A stretch of DNA of 64,000 bases from Silene latifolia (lineage: Eukaryota; Streptophyta; Magnoliopsida; Caryophyllales; Caryophyllaceae). Location of the stretch: positions 12,726,001 through 12,790,000 of the forward strand of contig NC_133526.1 of the NCBI RefSeq assembly GCF_048544455.1, read 5' to 3'. Of this stretch, positions 41,164 through 53,993 are shown piece by piece (positions within the stretch are counted from its first letter, which is position 1; every line of letters begins with the position of its first letter). The notes under the pieces are model-generated. The model made no database searches. It was not told the DNA's origin and saw nothing but the letters and a program-made list of their open reading frames with translations. The translations under genes were made by a program, and so were the position numbers.

Positions 41164-44100
41164 GAGCTTGCAATGCTCTTGGCCTATCCAAGGCGTCGTT
41201 GCTGACAATTCTTTCCAGTGATCTAGCCACAACTGTTTTGGATCTGCGACCTCACAGAATAGTAGCAATGTTGCAAACATTTGTCGTAGTTGTTGAGCAG
41301 TTGCCCATGATGCTGTTTCGGTCAAGGCTACATGCCATTCCTCGTCTCCGTCTAATAGGCCAAGAGCATTGCAAGCTGACTTATATGTAGGGTGAACAAT
41401 TTTGTCCACAGTGCGGATATCTGCAAAACATTTTGCCCCCTTCACAATGTTTAGTAGAAGACGTAAGTAGTACGACTCTCCAGAATTTGGGTTAGCGAAG
41501 TATATCCTCTCGATTTTGAAACCCTTTTTCCGTCTTGTCCATACTTTACCGTTGTTGTCCCAAACCCATTCAGTGGGGAACTCAGCGTATGTTAACGAGC
41601 GTGCGTCTTCATGTTTTTGGTTTGTAACCATCCATTCAGTAAGGGTGGTTTTTGCATCCCCCACTCTTTCTAGGATGTCATCTGCCGCCTCAGAATCTTC
41701 AAACAAAACATCTTGTTCGAACTCTAAGTGATAAGGTAGGCGTTGGACCGGCGGTTGCTTGTATTGTATTTCAAATGCGAACACCCTCCAGCAAGCTTCG
41801 GAAGCAGACACATATCTACATTTAAGATATGTTTCAATTTCATCAACTATTTGTTAATTTACATTCTCTTCGTTTATGTGAGGACGTACTTCATGCAGGC
41901 TTGCGTGTGCCATATCCGGCCCTTTGGACATGTACTTGAATAGGTATTTGACTGACCTATGTTTGTTACACCATTCCACATTCAAGTGGGCTTGGTATTT
42001 CACTAATAGGTCAATGTTGTGAGGGACAACAAATCTATTGTCAAGAGTGTGGTCGTTCTTCTCCGCTTCTTTACCATCTTTTCTTCGACGATATACGGGG
42101 TAACCGTCTGTCGCCGATGTGTGAGAGCAAAAATCTCTTGGATAGTACTTGGAGCACTTGCCATCAACCATACAGGGTGAGCTGGTCTTTGCCTCTCCAC
42201 AAGGGCCATGTAGCATGAATTGCACGATGCTTCATATCCTGTAGGATCTTGTGCTTTATCCGGTAATTCAACGCCGATAATTTTGTCTATCTCCGATGGG
42301 TCAGTTTGTTTACTTTCAGGCCGCAAAAATAAGCAAATGTGTGCATGCGGCAACCCTCTTTTCTGGAACTCCACTGTATAAATAACTGAGTGGTATGGAA
42401 GAAGTTAGTAATAAGGTACATATGATCTGCTTAAATTTTTCTTAAAGTGTGGTTGCTACCTATACGGTGGTATCAACCCTGGAAAGTAGCGTATCACTTG
42501 TTTTCCTTAGTTTATACAATATCACATTCAGCATGTAGGCATTCAATTTATTTTGGTAGGTTGGGGGTAGCGGGATTTACCTAAACAAATTTTAAAAGAA
42601 GTAGAAAGGAAAATAAAAAGGATGGTAACAAATGAATTTTGTGGTGTTTCTGGCTGTAGTGTATTTAGAAACCACTGGTGGGTCATTGTCTTTTTATTCA
42701 TTTTACAGAAATAAGACTGCTGTCACATGTGGTACCCCAATTTTGTGGAACTGTAGTGTATAACTAACCAATTAATATGAAAAAAGACATTGCTTAGCGT
42801 GAATGTCATCTCCTGACAGTGTCAGATATTTCGGCCGTGTAACTTTTGGGGATACAGTTCTAGTGCACGTGTATAACGGTGTATATTGAATTGTGTTGAA
42901 CATAAGTTATATTGAATATAAGTAATGATTAACGTAATACCTTCAAGTGTTTCACCAAAGAAAGCTCTCTTGGTCAAGTCCACAATGAGTTCATCTAGCT
43001 TAATTTTGAACACTCTAGCAAGGATGTCGTGACGGTCTTCAGGCAATTGGCCAGGGATGGCTTTTAGGAATTCAGAGATCTCTTCCCATTTTGGGTTGCA
43101 AGTGAAAGTGATGAACAAATCCGGCGGGCCTGCCCATCAGCATATAGCCAGTCCGTCTTGGTATAGTTGGAAGAGGTTTCTGAAACAATTGGGATAAGAT
43201 GGGGGAAGAACAAGTGAAGCAGGGGTTACTTCACCAGCGGCGACTACATTAGTTAAGCCACGTAGAGAGTATTTTCTAATTGTTTTTTGGTTGTGTCGGA
43301 CGTAATCCAATCGAGTCTCCTCAACACACGTAAACACGTCACACATAAACTGTTGCCTTAACCTCCCACAGAGAACACATATCCCGTCAATAAGTTTCCC
43401 ATTTTTCCACCGTTCTTGGAACCTATAAGAGTAATACTCCTGCATTGTAACAGTTTTTCTTTTCTTTCTGCTTGTTGTGGCTGCATCTAAGTGCTTTATG
43501 CCTAATCTATAGTTGTCCTCATCGTAAGGAAACATTAGGGGATACTGCATTGCCATGAATTTCGGGTGAAGTTCTGAGATCTGTTGCAGCCCTCTTGCAC
43601 GTTCTTGGATTACGATATCACGTGCCCCTTTTTCGGTTTCCCCATTCCCGATAATGAGTGCTGCAAACTCATTCACTGTTGGGAGATTGAACTGTTTGTC
43701 GTCTTTGCTACGGGCTGCCCTGAGACGTAGTTGAACATGTTCTAGGTCTTCATTTTCCATACGCTCCCTGGCCATCTTGCATACCTTTGCGATTTCGTTG
43801 TGCTCGTACATCATCTAGGAAAGGCCCTCCAAAATTTCCGGTTGAAGGCTGTTCTTGCCTTCCCCATTCAAGGATGTCACCCGGTTTGTTAGTTCGTTAT
43901 CGGTGTCATGAAAGTATAGTTGCATGAATCGTGGTTGTTTCCCCAATGGTGGCAGGAGTGAGCCGATATTATGGTGGTTTTGGCCGCCTAGTCTGAAGCA
44001 GTAAGGTACACCACCTTTGTTAATAGCGTTGTCGACTTTGCCACCCATGGATGTGAATGCGTATATAGTGTTACACGACCGGATAAGCCTTCTAAATTCG

Positions 44101-44346
44101 GCCGAACGTGTGCCACCCACGGGATCTAGTAATTCTTTTAATAATTTTGGAGGCTCTTTGAGCATTGTGAGTTTTACCTTCCCCTTTTGGCGGCATATAT
44201 TGAATTTTGGTCGGCCATTTTTGGGGGTCTCGCCTACGGATTCCTCCTTCCAGACAACGGCGTCACAAAACTCACAGAGTTCGGTAGGGCCTCCAAAGCT
44301 CCATGCTGTTAAATATTTCCCTGTTGGTTTTGCAGCATTAATTTAA
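41152..44346 (-). pseudogene. Helitron Rep (Helitron-like N domain) gene, truncated, no helicase
   Basis: Read from 44346 to 41152. First GGPTELCEFCDAVVWKEES (zinc-like Cys pair), then LGGQNHHNIGSLLPPLGKQP and MQLYFHDTDNELTNR, then HPKFMAMQYPLMFPY and QEYYSYRFQER (Helitron-like N region). Next come MFITFTCNPKWEEISEF and FQKRGLPHAHICLFL, the HUH motif of the rolling-circle Rep, and HRSVKYLFKYMSKGPDMAHA with the Rep tyrosine region. An intron of about 550 bp lies at about 42391-42944 (donor GTATTACG, acceptor CACTCAG). In-frame stops occur at about 43815, 43140 and 41865. The frame ends at 41152 at the junction, so the PIF1-type helicase is missing. This element cannot move by itself. Confidence 0.9.
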
Positions 44347-44410
44347 TTTAGACAGGGCGTATTTCGTTTGGTCTTCGTGGTGGTAACATTTCACGGTTTT
44401 TCACTACTTA

Positions 44411-45512
44411 CAGTAGAGTAGGAAGCAGTTTATATAGGCGTAAATGCTTAAAGGAATTGGGACTTACTTGTAGGTAAGATGACCACTGGGGTTGTGCTCT
44501 CCAGAGATGTGTGTTCAGAGGTTGTAGTTGAGGGGCCTGAATGTTTCCCGGAAATAATTTTAAACTACTGTTATATATACATTAGTTCAGTAGATCAGTT
44601 TGTAAGTAAGCGCATTGGAAAAGGCAATACCTGATGAGGTTTTTTCACAGCTTGAAGGTTCTATTGTGTGCAAGCTGCCGTCTGTCGGGCATTGGCGGGG
44701 GTTTCCTGGTAGTTTGGCCTTGCGTGGTCGGCCTATTTGGCGATGAGTCACACCCTTGCGTGCGATGCCTGTTTAATTTAACACGTTGGTAGAAAACACA
44801 TTTACTGCATGCCTCTCTTCAGTTACGGTTTTTACGAAATGCTGGGAAAAAAAGAAGGGCATACCTGCAGGTTTATTCCTGGTAGGTGCTTTAGGCGGTT
44901 CCTGAGTTGTAGGCACTGAGGTTGGGTCTGCGACACCTGCTTTGTTGTGGTTTCAAGTTAATGTTAAAACGTTTTGTGAACTCCGTGTGCGGATAGTCAT
45001 ATAGAATTATAACTTATCTCACCTGGTTCGTTTACGTGGGCGTTGGAAACCCCCGCCGTCTCAGTAGCACAAGTAACATGTTTGGCAGCAGCTGGAGTTA
45101 TTCCAATGCATGGACGTCCTCTCTTACGTGGCCTGTATTCCGCCTCGTCACCGCCTTTGTTTGAATTGTTTACAATGCTGGATGGGTTTGTTGCATTTGC
45201 TTCTGAGTTGCTGCCAGCGGTTTGCGTAGGCGGCGGGAGGTTTGCGTTCGGAGTTGATTGACCGGCTACCAAGGGGAATCTTGGTTCAGTTGCCATATTG
45301 TCCGCTGGTATGTCAGATATGGTACCTGTTTGGCAGGGTATGTTTAGTATGTTCTCAAATTGGTATACGAACCTCTGAAGGGAGGGGAAAAAACTTGTGG
45401 AGTAACCGTACTTGTTTTTCTGTCGGAAATGAGTAGAAAGTAGTTTATATAGGCGTAAATGCTTAAAGGAATTGGGGCTTACTTGTAGATAAGATGACCG
45501 CTGGGGTTGTGC
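44411..45512 (-). pseudogene. Helitron upstream exons with AT-hooks, copy 1
   Basis: Minus strand from 45293: MATEPRFPLVAGQ, then PRKRGRPCIGITPAA (AT-hook core RGRP), then at about 44640-44760 a second AT-hook in QIGRPRKAKLPG. These Pro/Ser-rich, AT-hook bearing parts lie upstream of the Rep gene and probably are its first exons. The stretch from about 44411 is repeated from 45424 onward (GTAGTTTATATAGGCG and TTGGGGCTTACTTGTAG), the start of a tandem duplication whose remainder now lies at 53122-53993. Confidence 0.6.
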
Positions 45513-45986
45513 TGTGACACCCTGATTTATTGCGGAAAAGTAAACACGTAATTCTAGAATAAAACTGCATGGATATGTTTGTAATAGGTTCATTTGGGTA
45601 AAAACCTGTAATTTTTAAAACCTGAACCTGTTATAAAGATATCCAAATTGGAAGGTGTCAAACATACAAGGTCCAACTAGAAGTTTCATAACATAACCAT
45701 CGCTAAAGTCGCGAATAGCAAATTATACAACTAAATGTAAAGAGGGAGACATATGTCCCTAATACCTCAAAGACAAACCCTCGACCCGAGTCCCGCGATG
45801 GGTCATCGGTCAAATCGAGGCTGACTGGTTTAAACCTAGTTTGACCAAACTCGTTCGGTCAATCTGGCCCAGCTCAGAGTCTTGGGATATGGACTACTTT
45901 GCTCGCTAAAATGTATGTGACATAAAAAGGGTCAAGACTCACATATAGCTTGTCTTCTTATCATTAAAACTCTATGGTTGATAGAG

Positions 45987-46005
45987 TTTGGTATCAGAGC
46001 TAATG
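45987..46005 (+). other. Initiator-Met PBS-like sequence
   Basis: TTTGGTATCAGAGCTAATG, a good match to the usual PBS TGGTATCAGAGC. The bases before it do not end in CA, so I do not call an LTR end here. Confidence 0.5.
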
Positions 46006-46489
46006 ATAAGAAAAATTGCAAAGAGACAAGCAATAAACTTGAGAAAGCTTCTAAAACCCAAAATTACTCTTCATCTTCAACCACATATGAGTCACCTAAA
46101 ATAATTATGTGAAGGGACGATATTAACGACTTATCCCTTTTGACAGGCATACCCAGAAAATTGTCACAACTTTTACGCCCTAGAAATAGTCCCCTAAAGC
46201 ACCATTTTATCCGTCCCAAAACTGAGCCCAAACCAGCCTGTCACGGCTCCCAAAACCGAGGCCAAAACAGCCCACACGGCCTCCATTTCGACTGTCCCAA
46301 AACAGTCTGAAGGCTGCACAAAATTGGTACCAAAACAGAGTTCAATCTATCCTAAACCAGTCCTAAACCGGGTCAAAACAGTCCCAAAAATGTCCCAAAG
46401 TACCTGCAAAGCGGACTCAAAAACAGTCCTAATTTACTGCACAATACCACAACTAAACAAGATCCCAAATAGCTTCCCAAAACGATCTC

Positions 46490-46680
46490 TACATGTCAGT
46501 ATACACCGTCTCAAATATACCACTTACTAGCTAGCATCCCAAATGATCCCTAGAGGTCAGTATACACCGTCTCAATCATCTCCACATATCAGTATACACC
46601 GTCTCAACTATACAACTGACTAATTAACATCCATAATGATCCCTATATATAATTATACACCGTCTTATAATAAACAAAGC
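46490..46680. repeat. TATACACCGTCTCA repeats
   Basis: Four copies of TATACACCGTCT with CAGTA before and ATGATCCCTA/ACATC words between, spaced at about 40-70 bp. Degenerate tandem structure. Confidence 0.7.
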
Positions 46681-47042
46681 TAAAAATATAAATTGGGTTT
46701 GTAAAAATACATAACGAAAATGAATTTTACTTACAACGGATTGACGAGAACGACGAAAGGAGCGCTATGGAACAAAAATAGTTGAAAACGGATGACAAAC
46801 GGAGCATCAGTATCAATTTAAAACCTGATAAAAATTAGAACAGAACGTAAGAAGAAAAAAAGAAGGAAGAAGAAGAAAACAGGCGTGAGTTTGTGAAAAT
46901 GAGACAGCATGGATATGTTTGTAACTATTCTGAAACTGTGACACCCTCACATATCGCGGAAAAGTAAACACGTAATTCTACAGAAAAACTGACAGGATAT
47001 GTTTGTAATAGGTTCAATTGGGTAAAAACCTGTAATTTTTAA

Positions 47043-50000
47043 AAACCTGAACCTGTTATAAAGATATCCAAAAGGGAAGGTGTCAAACATGCAAGGTCCA
47101 AAATAAATCTCAAGAAGGAAACATCGCTAAAGTCGCGAAAAGAAAGTTATACAAACCAAATATGAGAAAGGGAGACATATGTCCCTAAAATGTATGTGAC
47201 ATAAAAAGGGTTTAAGGGTCACCATAAAATAAAGCCAATCTAGGTCCCAAGGTTACTTTGCTCGCTAGCTCGTCCATGTACCCCATATATGCATCACCTA
47301 CCTGTCATTCGCATTTTATACAAATACGAAAGCCACAGTCAGTGGGGAGTAACTCCGAGTTCTCCCAGCCACGAAATGTCATAATTAATATAACATGTAA
47401 ACATAAGAATATGAATACGAATCACACACTGCCTTAGCATATAGATGCTAAGGCAATCGTGCTTATCATGTGAACAACAATATAACGCCACATAGTCCTA
47501 GCATGTGAATACTAGACCGACTCATACTACACTATCATGTGAATCACATAACATCCAGGAATCCAAACTCTATCAACCATAGCCGGCTTGCATCTCACCT
47601 TCTATGATTCATAGAATCATCAAACAAGAAAGGGCAATATATCAAAGACAGGCATAAGTTCTTAGTCCCGTCAATAGTCACTTTGTAACTCAAGTCTATA
47701 CCACGAGGTAGGGAAGGTAATCGAACCGGTATCTTGGCTCAGCGGTTACTATTAAGAAAACATGGCCAAGAGACAACACAACCCTAGCCTAAAATCTGCG
47801 CAGACCTAGACATGCGGATACACACCACCGCACCCAAGACCCACAACTTTTTTTAAAACAAAGTGAAGTGAGTACCCTAAGGACACCACCGAAGGGTTGG
47901 CTAGTACTTAAGCTGACCCCATACTATCAAAATAAGTACCTGAGGTCATGCCCCAACTTGGATAAACATCCACTAGTCAGGAACACAAAGGCTATCAAGC
48001 AGTGAACATATACTCGTCAAAGACTATAAAGACCTATCTATGATGAAGGCCGAAATACTCACCTAGGACCTAGTCCCAGCTAGTCCCAGCTTGAATATTT
48101 TAGCCCACACCACACATGACTCACCACACAAGTCAAGAAGACACCCACTTAACCTTAAGAGGGCAAAAAGTCCTACTTATCAATATAAATTCTAGCATTC
48201 TATCATGTGAAAGGCTTATAATGTCTATTTACAGCATACAATCCCAACAGAATCCTCAATAAGTATTCAATACTAATTTCTAATTCTAACAATAGTAACC
48301 ATATTAAAGGCTTCAGGGGAAACTAGGGCCGTATCTACAATATAAGAAGCTACTTAAATTCAATTAACTCCACATGTGAAATAAATATATAATGAATGGC
48401 CTAAAACAAGAAAAGGCCAACTATCTAATTCATTCAAAATTTCATCCAACCGAATTTTTACCCGCAACCCCAGCCCTGCGATAGGTACGGGTCAAATTGC
48501 GGCTGACCAATCACTCAATTAACTGACATCGCATCAGTCAAAGGGACTAAGGCTCAGTTTTCGGCACAATTATCAAAACATGGCAATTATTGCTATAAAA
48601 TTCATTTCCATACTAATATGTGAACTTGTACTTACAAAAGGCATGAATTTGACTCATATTTTCATGTGAAATAAACTACTCAAATAACATTCACAAAATC
48701 ATACGAGAAAACAAAGAATGTGACATTTATTCGTCGAGTAACTCGGAATAGTTACCTTAAGCTAGCAAAGAGACAAGCAAAAAACTTGAGAAAGCTTCTA
48801 AAACCCAAAATTACTCTTCATCTTCAACCACATATGAGTCACCTAAAATAATTATGTGAAAGGACGATATTAACGAATTACCGTTATATAAAATATAATT
48901 ATATGGGATCAGCTTAAGTACTAGCCAACCTGAACCTGTTATAAAGATATCCAAAAGGGAAGGTGTCAAACATGCAAGGTCCAAAATATGAGAAGTTATA
49001 CAAACCAAATATGAGAAAGGGAGACATATGTCCCTAAAATGTATGTGACATAAAAAGGGTTTAAGAGTCACAATGAAATAAAACCAGTCTAGGTCCCAAG
49101 GTTACTTTGCTCGCTAGCTCGTCCATGTACCCCATATATGCATCACCTACCTGTCATTCGCATTTTATACAAATACGAAAGCCACAGTCAGTGGGGAGTA
49201 ACTCCGAGTTCTCCCAGCCACGAAATGTCATAATTAATATAACATGTAAACATAAGAATATGAATACGAATCACACAATGCCTTAGCATATAGATGCTAG
49301 ACAATCGTGCTTATCATGTGAACAACAATATAAAAACACATAGTCCTAGCATGTGAATACTAGACCGACTCATACTACACTATCATGTGAATCACATAAC
49401 ATCCAGGAATCCAAACTCTATCAACCATAGCCGGCTTGCATCTCACCTTCTATGATTCATAGAATCACCATACAAGAAAGGGCAATATATCAAAGACAGG
49501 CATAAGTTCTTAGTACGGTCAATAGTCACTTTGTAACTCAAGTCTATACCACGAGGTAGGGAAGGTAATCGAACCGGTATCTTGGCTCAGCGGTTACTAT
49601 TAAGAAAACATGGCCAAGAGACAACACAACCCTAGCCTAAAATCTGCGCAGACCTAGACATGCGGATACACACCACCGCACCCAAGACCCACAACTTTTT
49701 TTAAAAAAAAAGTGAAGTGAGTACCCTAAGGACACCACCGAAGGGTTGGCTAGTACTTAAGCTGACCCCATACTATCAAAATTAGTACCTGAGGTCATGC
49801 CCCAACTTGGATAAACATCCACTAGTCAGGAACACAAAGGCTATCAAGCAGTGAACATATACTCGTCAGAGACTATAAAGACCTATCTATGATGGAGGCC
49901 GAAATACTCACCTAGGACCTAGTCCCAGCTAGTCCCAGCTTGAATATTTTAGCCCACACCACACAAGACTCACCACACAAGTCAAGTAAGACACCCACTT

Positions 50001-50700
50001 AACCTTAAGAGGGCAAAAAGTCCTACTTATCAACATAAATTCTAGCATTCTATCATGTGAAAGGTTTATAATGTCTATTTACAACATACAATCCCAACAG
50101 AATCCTCAATAAGTATTCAATACTAATTTCTAATTCTAACAATAGTAACCATATTAAAGGCTTCAAGGGAAACTAGGGCCGTTTCTACAATATAAGAAGC
50201 TACTTAAATTCAATTAACTCCACATGTGAAATAAATATATAATGAATGGCCTAAAACAAGAAAAAAGGCCGATTATCTAATTCATTCAACCGAATTTTTA
50301 CCCGCAACCCCAGCCCTGCGACAGGTACGGGTCAAATTGCGGCTGACCAATCACTCAATTAACTGACATCGCATCAGTCAAAGGGACTAAGGCTCAGTTT
50401 TCGGCACAATCAACAAAACATTACAATTATCACCATAAAATTCATTTGAGCCTATTAATTACAATTTCATTTTGTAAACGATCCTAACATTATTCATTCA
50501 CCTAAACACTTATCAAACAACAGGCACACATTAACTACTAATGTGACATTAATTCGTCGAGTAACTCGGAATAGTTACCTTAAGCTAGCAAAGAGACAAA
50601 CAATAAACTTGAGAAAGCTTCTAAAACCCAAAATTACTCTTCATCTTCAACCACATATGAGCCACCTAAAAAAATTATGTGAAAGGACGATATTAACGAA
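47043..50700. repeat. 1.8-kb direct tandem duplication inside the composite block
   Basis: 47043-48890 and 48929-50700 repeat the same sequence from CCTGAACCTGTTATAAAG to GTGAAAGGACGATATTAACG, including CACAGTCAGTGGGGAGTAAC. Differences are small indels, for example 48589-48720 against 50410-50545. No protein is encoded; the region looks like duplicated LTR. Confidence 0.88.
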
Positions 50701-50802
50701 TTATCTTTATATAAAATATGAGACGGGATTTAAATAATTATATTTTAAATAAACCAAACTAGCGTCAAAACAATTTATAGATACGGCCCAAACTCGCGAC
50801 TT

Positions 50803-50918
50803 AGCCAGGCCACTGCCTAGGCCACGGCCAGGCCACTGCCTAGGCCACGGCCAGGCCAGGCCAGGCCACAGCTAGGCTACAACAGGCCACGGCCAGGCTA
50901 CAGCAGGCCACGGCCAAC
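50803..50918. repeat. GGCCACGGCCAGGC minisatellite
   Basis: GC-rich units GGCCAGGCCACTGCCTA and GGCCACGGCCAGGC, 14-22 bp, about seven copies, standing out from AT-rich surroundings. Confidence 0.85.
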
Positions 50919-51128
50919 CTTATAAAAGTCACTGTTATTGTCCGACCAAAAATGCGTATACCGAAGGTGTCAAACATACAAGGTCCAACTAGAAGTTTCA
51001 TAACATAACCATCGCTAAAGTCGCGAATAGCAAATTATACAACTAAATGTAAAGAGGGAGACATATGTCCCTAAAATGTATGTGACATAAAAAGGGTTTA
51101 AGGGTCACCATAAAATAAAGCCAATCTA

Positions 51129-51320
51129 GGTCCACAAGGCACGAGCCTCACCCCGGGTCTTCGAATCCTTCATAAAAGGGCAAGAAAATGGAAAAAAAGA
51201 AGCTAAAAGACGACACTTTTATAAGACGGCGAAAGACGAAAAAAAAGAAGGGAATTATTATTATTACTGTCACTGTTATTGTCCGACCAAAAATGCGTAT
51301 ACCTTTATTATTATATAAAT
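51129..51320. repeat. Outer inverted repeat, left arm
   Basis: 192 bp from GGTCCACAAGGCACGAGCC to ATTATTATATAAAT. Its nearly exact inverse lies at 52892-53083. The two enclose the inner palindrome. Confidence 0.9.
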
Positions 51321-51592
51321 CAGAGCATATTTGCTCCCGACGCACGTTTGTGCACCCCAATATAAATAACTTGACCTTAAAATAATAAACTTGAGAGATG
51401 GGTAGGATGGGTAGATTTAGGATCTTATGTTGTAGTCTCTTTGTGTTTGCTCTTTGTTAGGTACTAACCTGTTTGTTGATTGTCATTTAATAATTGTTGC
51501 GTTCTTGGATCAATGACCGTGAGCTTATCTATAGCTAATGGAGTTATTACCCTTATTATAAAAAAAAATTTGAACTAAAGGTTTTGAAAATA

Positions 51593-52031
51593 TTTTAAAT
51601 GTGTTAGTTACCGATTTCAATCCCAGTTTCATTTTCATAACCTTTCATTTCTACTTTCAAGTTTCGAGGACGAAACTTTTTAAAAGATGGGGTGATTGTA
51701 ACACCCGCAAATTTCCCATTTTGACATTTAAAATTTATTAAACCGTTTAACCACTTTATTATATATTTTTGAATTATTCAATTTAATTAATTTTATGTCA
51801 AACACGTTTATAAAAATCGTGTTTGACATAAAATTAATTAAATTGAATAATTCAAAAATATATAATAAAGTGGTTAAACGGTTTAATAAATTTTAAATGT
51901 CAAAATGGGAAATTTGCGGGTGTTACAATCACCCCATCTTTTAAAAAGTTTCGTCCTCGAAACTTGAAAGTAGAAATGAAAGGTTATGAAAATGAAACTG
52001 GGATTGAAATCGGTAACTAACACATTTAAAA
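51593..52031. repeat. Perfect palindrome, 214-bp arms, 11-bp loop
   Basis: Arms 51593-51806 and 51818-52031 with loop TTTATAAAAAT. I see no mismatch. Each arm carries the end of a chromovirus-type element (GTTTCGAGGACGAAAC, GATGGGGTGATTG) followed by the LTR start TAACACCCGCAAATTTCCC. Confidence 0.93.
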
Positions 52032-52591
52032 GGTTACTTATTGCTAGACCCGAAATTTCTTTAAATTTTATCCAATTTCTATTAACCTTGGTCTATTTAT
52101 GACTTCTTTGTCAAAGTTTAATATTATATTTCCGGAATTTAACTCCCCTTTTAGTTTAAAGGTGAAACCTTTATTTCTATTTTGGTTTTTTTGCAAAAGA
52201 AAATTTGTGAAGATTACCTTTCTCTTATTTTGATTTTAACGTTGATCGGATGTTAGAACTAGTTATTGGAAACGTTTGATAACTTGTTCTACGATTGTCG
52301 GCGAATAGTTTTTGTTTTAAATTTGTCTCTGACTTGGAAAATTAGCGTTTTTGTGTGCACGACAAGAGCAATTCCGTTCCATGAATGAGACTTATATTTT
52401 TGAAAACTCTTCATTAATGTTTTTGAAGGTATTTTGATTTCGACTTATACAAATAATTTGCCTTTTGACCTTATCTTTGATTTGGAATGTGATGTTCTTG
52501 AGTACGTAAGAGAACACATCCGTTCCTCTGATGAGAGTCTGGTTCTGTCGGAAAATTTTAGTTGAAGTTCTTGAAAGAATTTCGATTCTTA

Positions 52592-52817
52592 CAATAAGTA
52601 ACCTTTTAAATGTGTTAGTTACCGATTTCAATCCCAGTTTCATTTTCATAACCTTTCATTTCTACTTTCAAGTTTCGAGGACGAAACTTTTTAAAAGATG
52701 GGGTGATTGTAACACCCGCAAATTTCCCATTTTGACATTTAAAATTTATTAAACCGTTTAACCACTTTATTATATATTTTTGAATTATTCAATTTAATTA
52801 ATTTTATGTCAAACACG
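52592..52817 (+). repeat. Third copy of the palindrome arm
   Basis: Direct repeat of 51593-51806, extended by CAATAAGTAACC that matches the flank of the right arm (52032-52043). With the right arm it encloses 52044-52591 as an inverted pair. Confidence 0.88.
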
Positions 52818-52891
52818 ATTTTTATAAACGTATTATATAAAAGCTCGTTTATATAAAAATACATACGATTAAACTATATTTTTAAGGCACG

Positions 52892-53083
52892 ATTTATATA
52901 ATAATAAAGGTATACGCATTTTTGGTCGGACAATAACAGTGACAGTAATAATAATAATTCCCTTCTTTTTTTTCGTCTTTCGCCGTCTTATAAAAGTGTC
53001 GTCTTTTAGCTTCTTTTTTTCCGTTTTCTTGCCCTTTTATGAAGGATTCGAAGACCCGGGGTGAGGCTCGTGCCTTGTGGACC
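52892..53083. repeat. Outer inverted repeat, right arm
   Basis: Inverse of 51129-51320, ending GGCTCGTGCCTTGTGGACC, 38 bp before the end of the composite block. Confidence 0.9.
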
Positions 53084-53121
53084 ATTTATTCGAAGAATAA
53101 GGGGCGTTTCAGGGTGTCACA

Positions 53122-53993
53122 GTGCTCTCCAGAGATGTGTGCTCAGAGGTTGTAGTTGAGGGGCCTGCATGTTTCTCGGAAATAATTTTAAACTACTGTT
53201 ATATATTCATTAGTTCCGTAGATCAGTTTGTAAGTAAGCGCATTGGAAAAGGTAATACCTGGTGAGGTTTTTTCACAGCTTGAAGGTTCTGTTGTGTGCA
53301 AGCCGCTGTCTGTCGGGCATTGGCGGGGGTTTCCTGGTAGTTTGGCCTTGCGTGGTCGGCCTATTTGGCGATGAGTCACACCCTTGCGGGCGATGCCTGT
53401 TTAATTTAACGTGTTGGTAGAAAACACATTTACTGCATGCCTCTCTTCAGTTACGGTTTTTACAGAATGCTGGGGAAAAAAGAAGGGCGTACCTGCAGGT
53501 TTATTCCTGGTAGGTGCTTTAGGCGGCTCCTGAGTTGTAGGCACTGAGGTTGTGTCTGCGGCACCTGCTTTGTTGTGGTTTCAAGTTAATGTTAAAACGT
53601 TTTGTGAACTCCGTGTGCGGATAGTCATATAGAATTATAACTTATCTCACCTGGTTCGTTTACGTGGGCGTTGGGAACCCCCGCCGTCTCAGTAGCACAT
53701 GTAACATGTTTGGCAGCAGCTGGAGTTATTCCAATGCATGGACGTCCTCTCTTACGTGGCCTGTATTCCACCTCATCACCGCCTTTGTTTGCACTGTTTA
53801 CAATGCTGGATGGGTTTGTTGCATTTGCTTCTGAGTTGCTGCCAGCGGTTTGCGTAGGCGGCGGGAGTTTTGCGTTCGGAGTTGATTGACCGGCTACCAA
53901 GGGGAATCTTGGTTCAGTTGCCATTGCCATATTGTCCGCTGTATGTCTGACGTCATGTTCTTCCGTGGGCGGCCTCTTTTACGATAACTATGC
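53122..53993 (-). pseudogene. Helitron upstream exons with AT-hooks, copy 2
   Basis: Repeats 44490-45330 almost base for base: QIGRPRKAKLPG at about 53350 and the frame from 53930 with PRKRGRPCIGITPAA. It goes further upstream than copy 1, with an ATG at 53993 and a third AT-hook (YRKRGRPRKN), followed by a frame change before MATEPRFP. It may represent the true N terminus of the Helitron protein. Confidence 0.6.

Larger units (their letters stand above)
45513..53121. mobile_element. LTR-derived composite block, 7.6 kb, in the second Helitron copy
   Basis: Starts TGTGACACCCTGA and ends TCAGGGTGTCACA. GTGC flanks both sides (45509-45512 and 53122-53125), and the uninterrupted site is present in copy 1 at about 44490 (TTGTGCTCTCCAG). 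Inside: a second LTR-like start at 46937 (TGTGACACCCTCAC), a 1.8-kb tandem duplication, GGGGAGTAACTC and GTTCTCCCAGCCA blocks shared with the LARD LTR, and chromovirus-type pol-end/PPT/LTR junctions in opposite orientations. No gag or pol frames. It is a rearranged relative of the LARD-like elements. The 4-bp rather than 5-bp duplication is the weak point. Confidence 0.7.

Noticed and set aside
45043..45261. Plus-strand frame present in both Helitron duplicates (also 53671-53889)
   Set aside because: Antisense to the AT-hook frame; its repetition follows from the tandem duplication.
45987..46005. PBS as proof of a complete LTR at 45513-45986
   Set aside because: The sequence before it lacks a CA end and no second LTR matches these limits.
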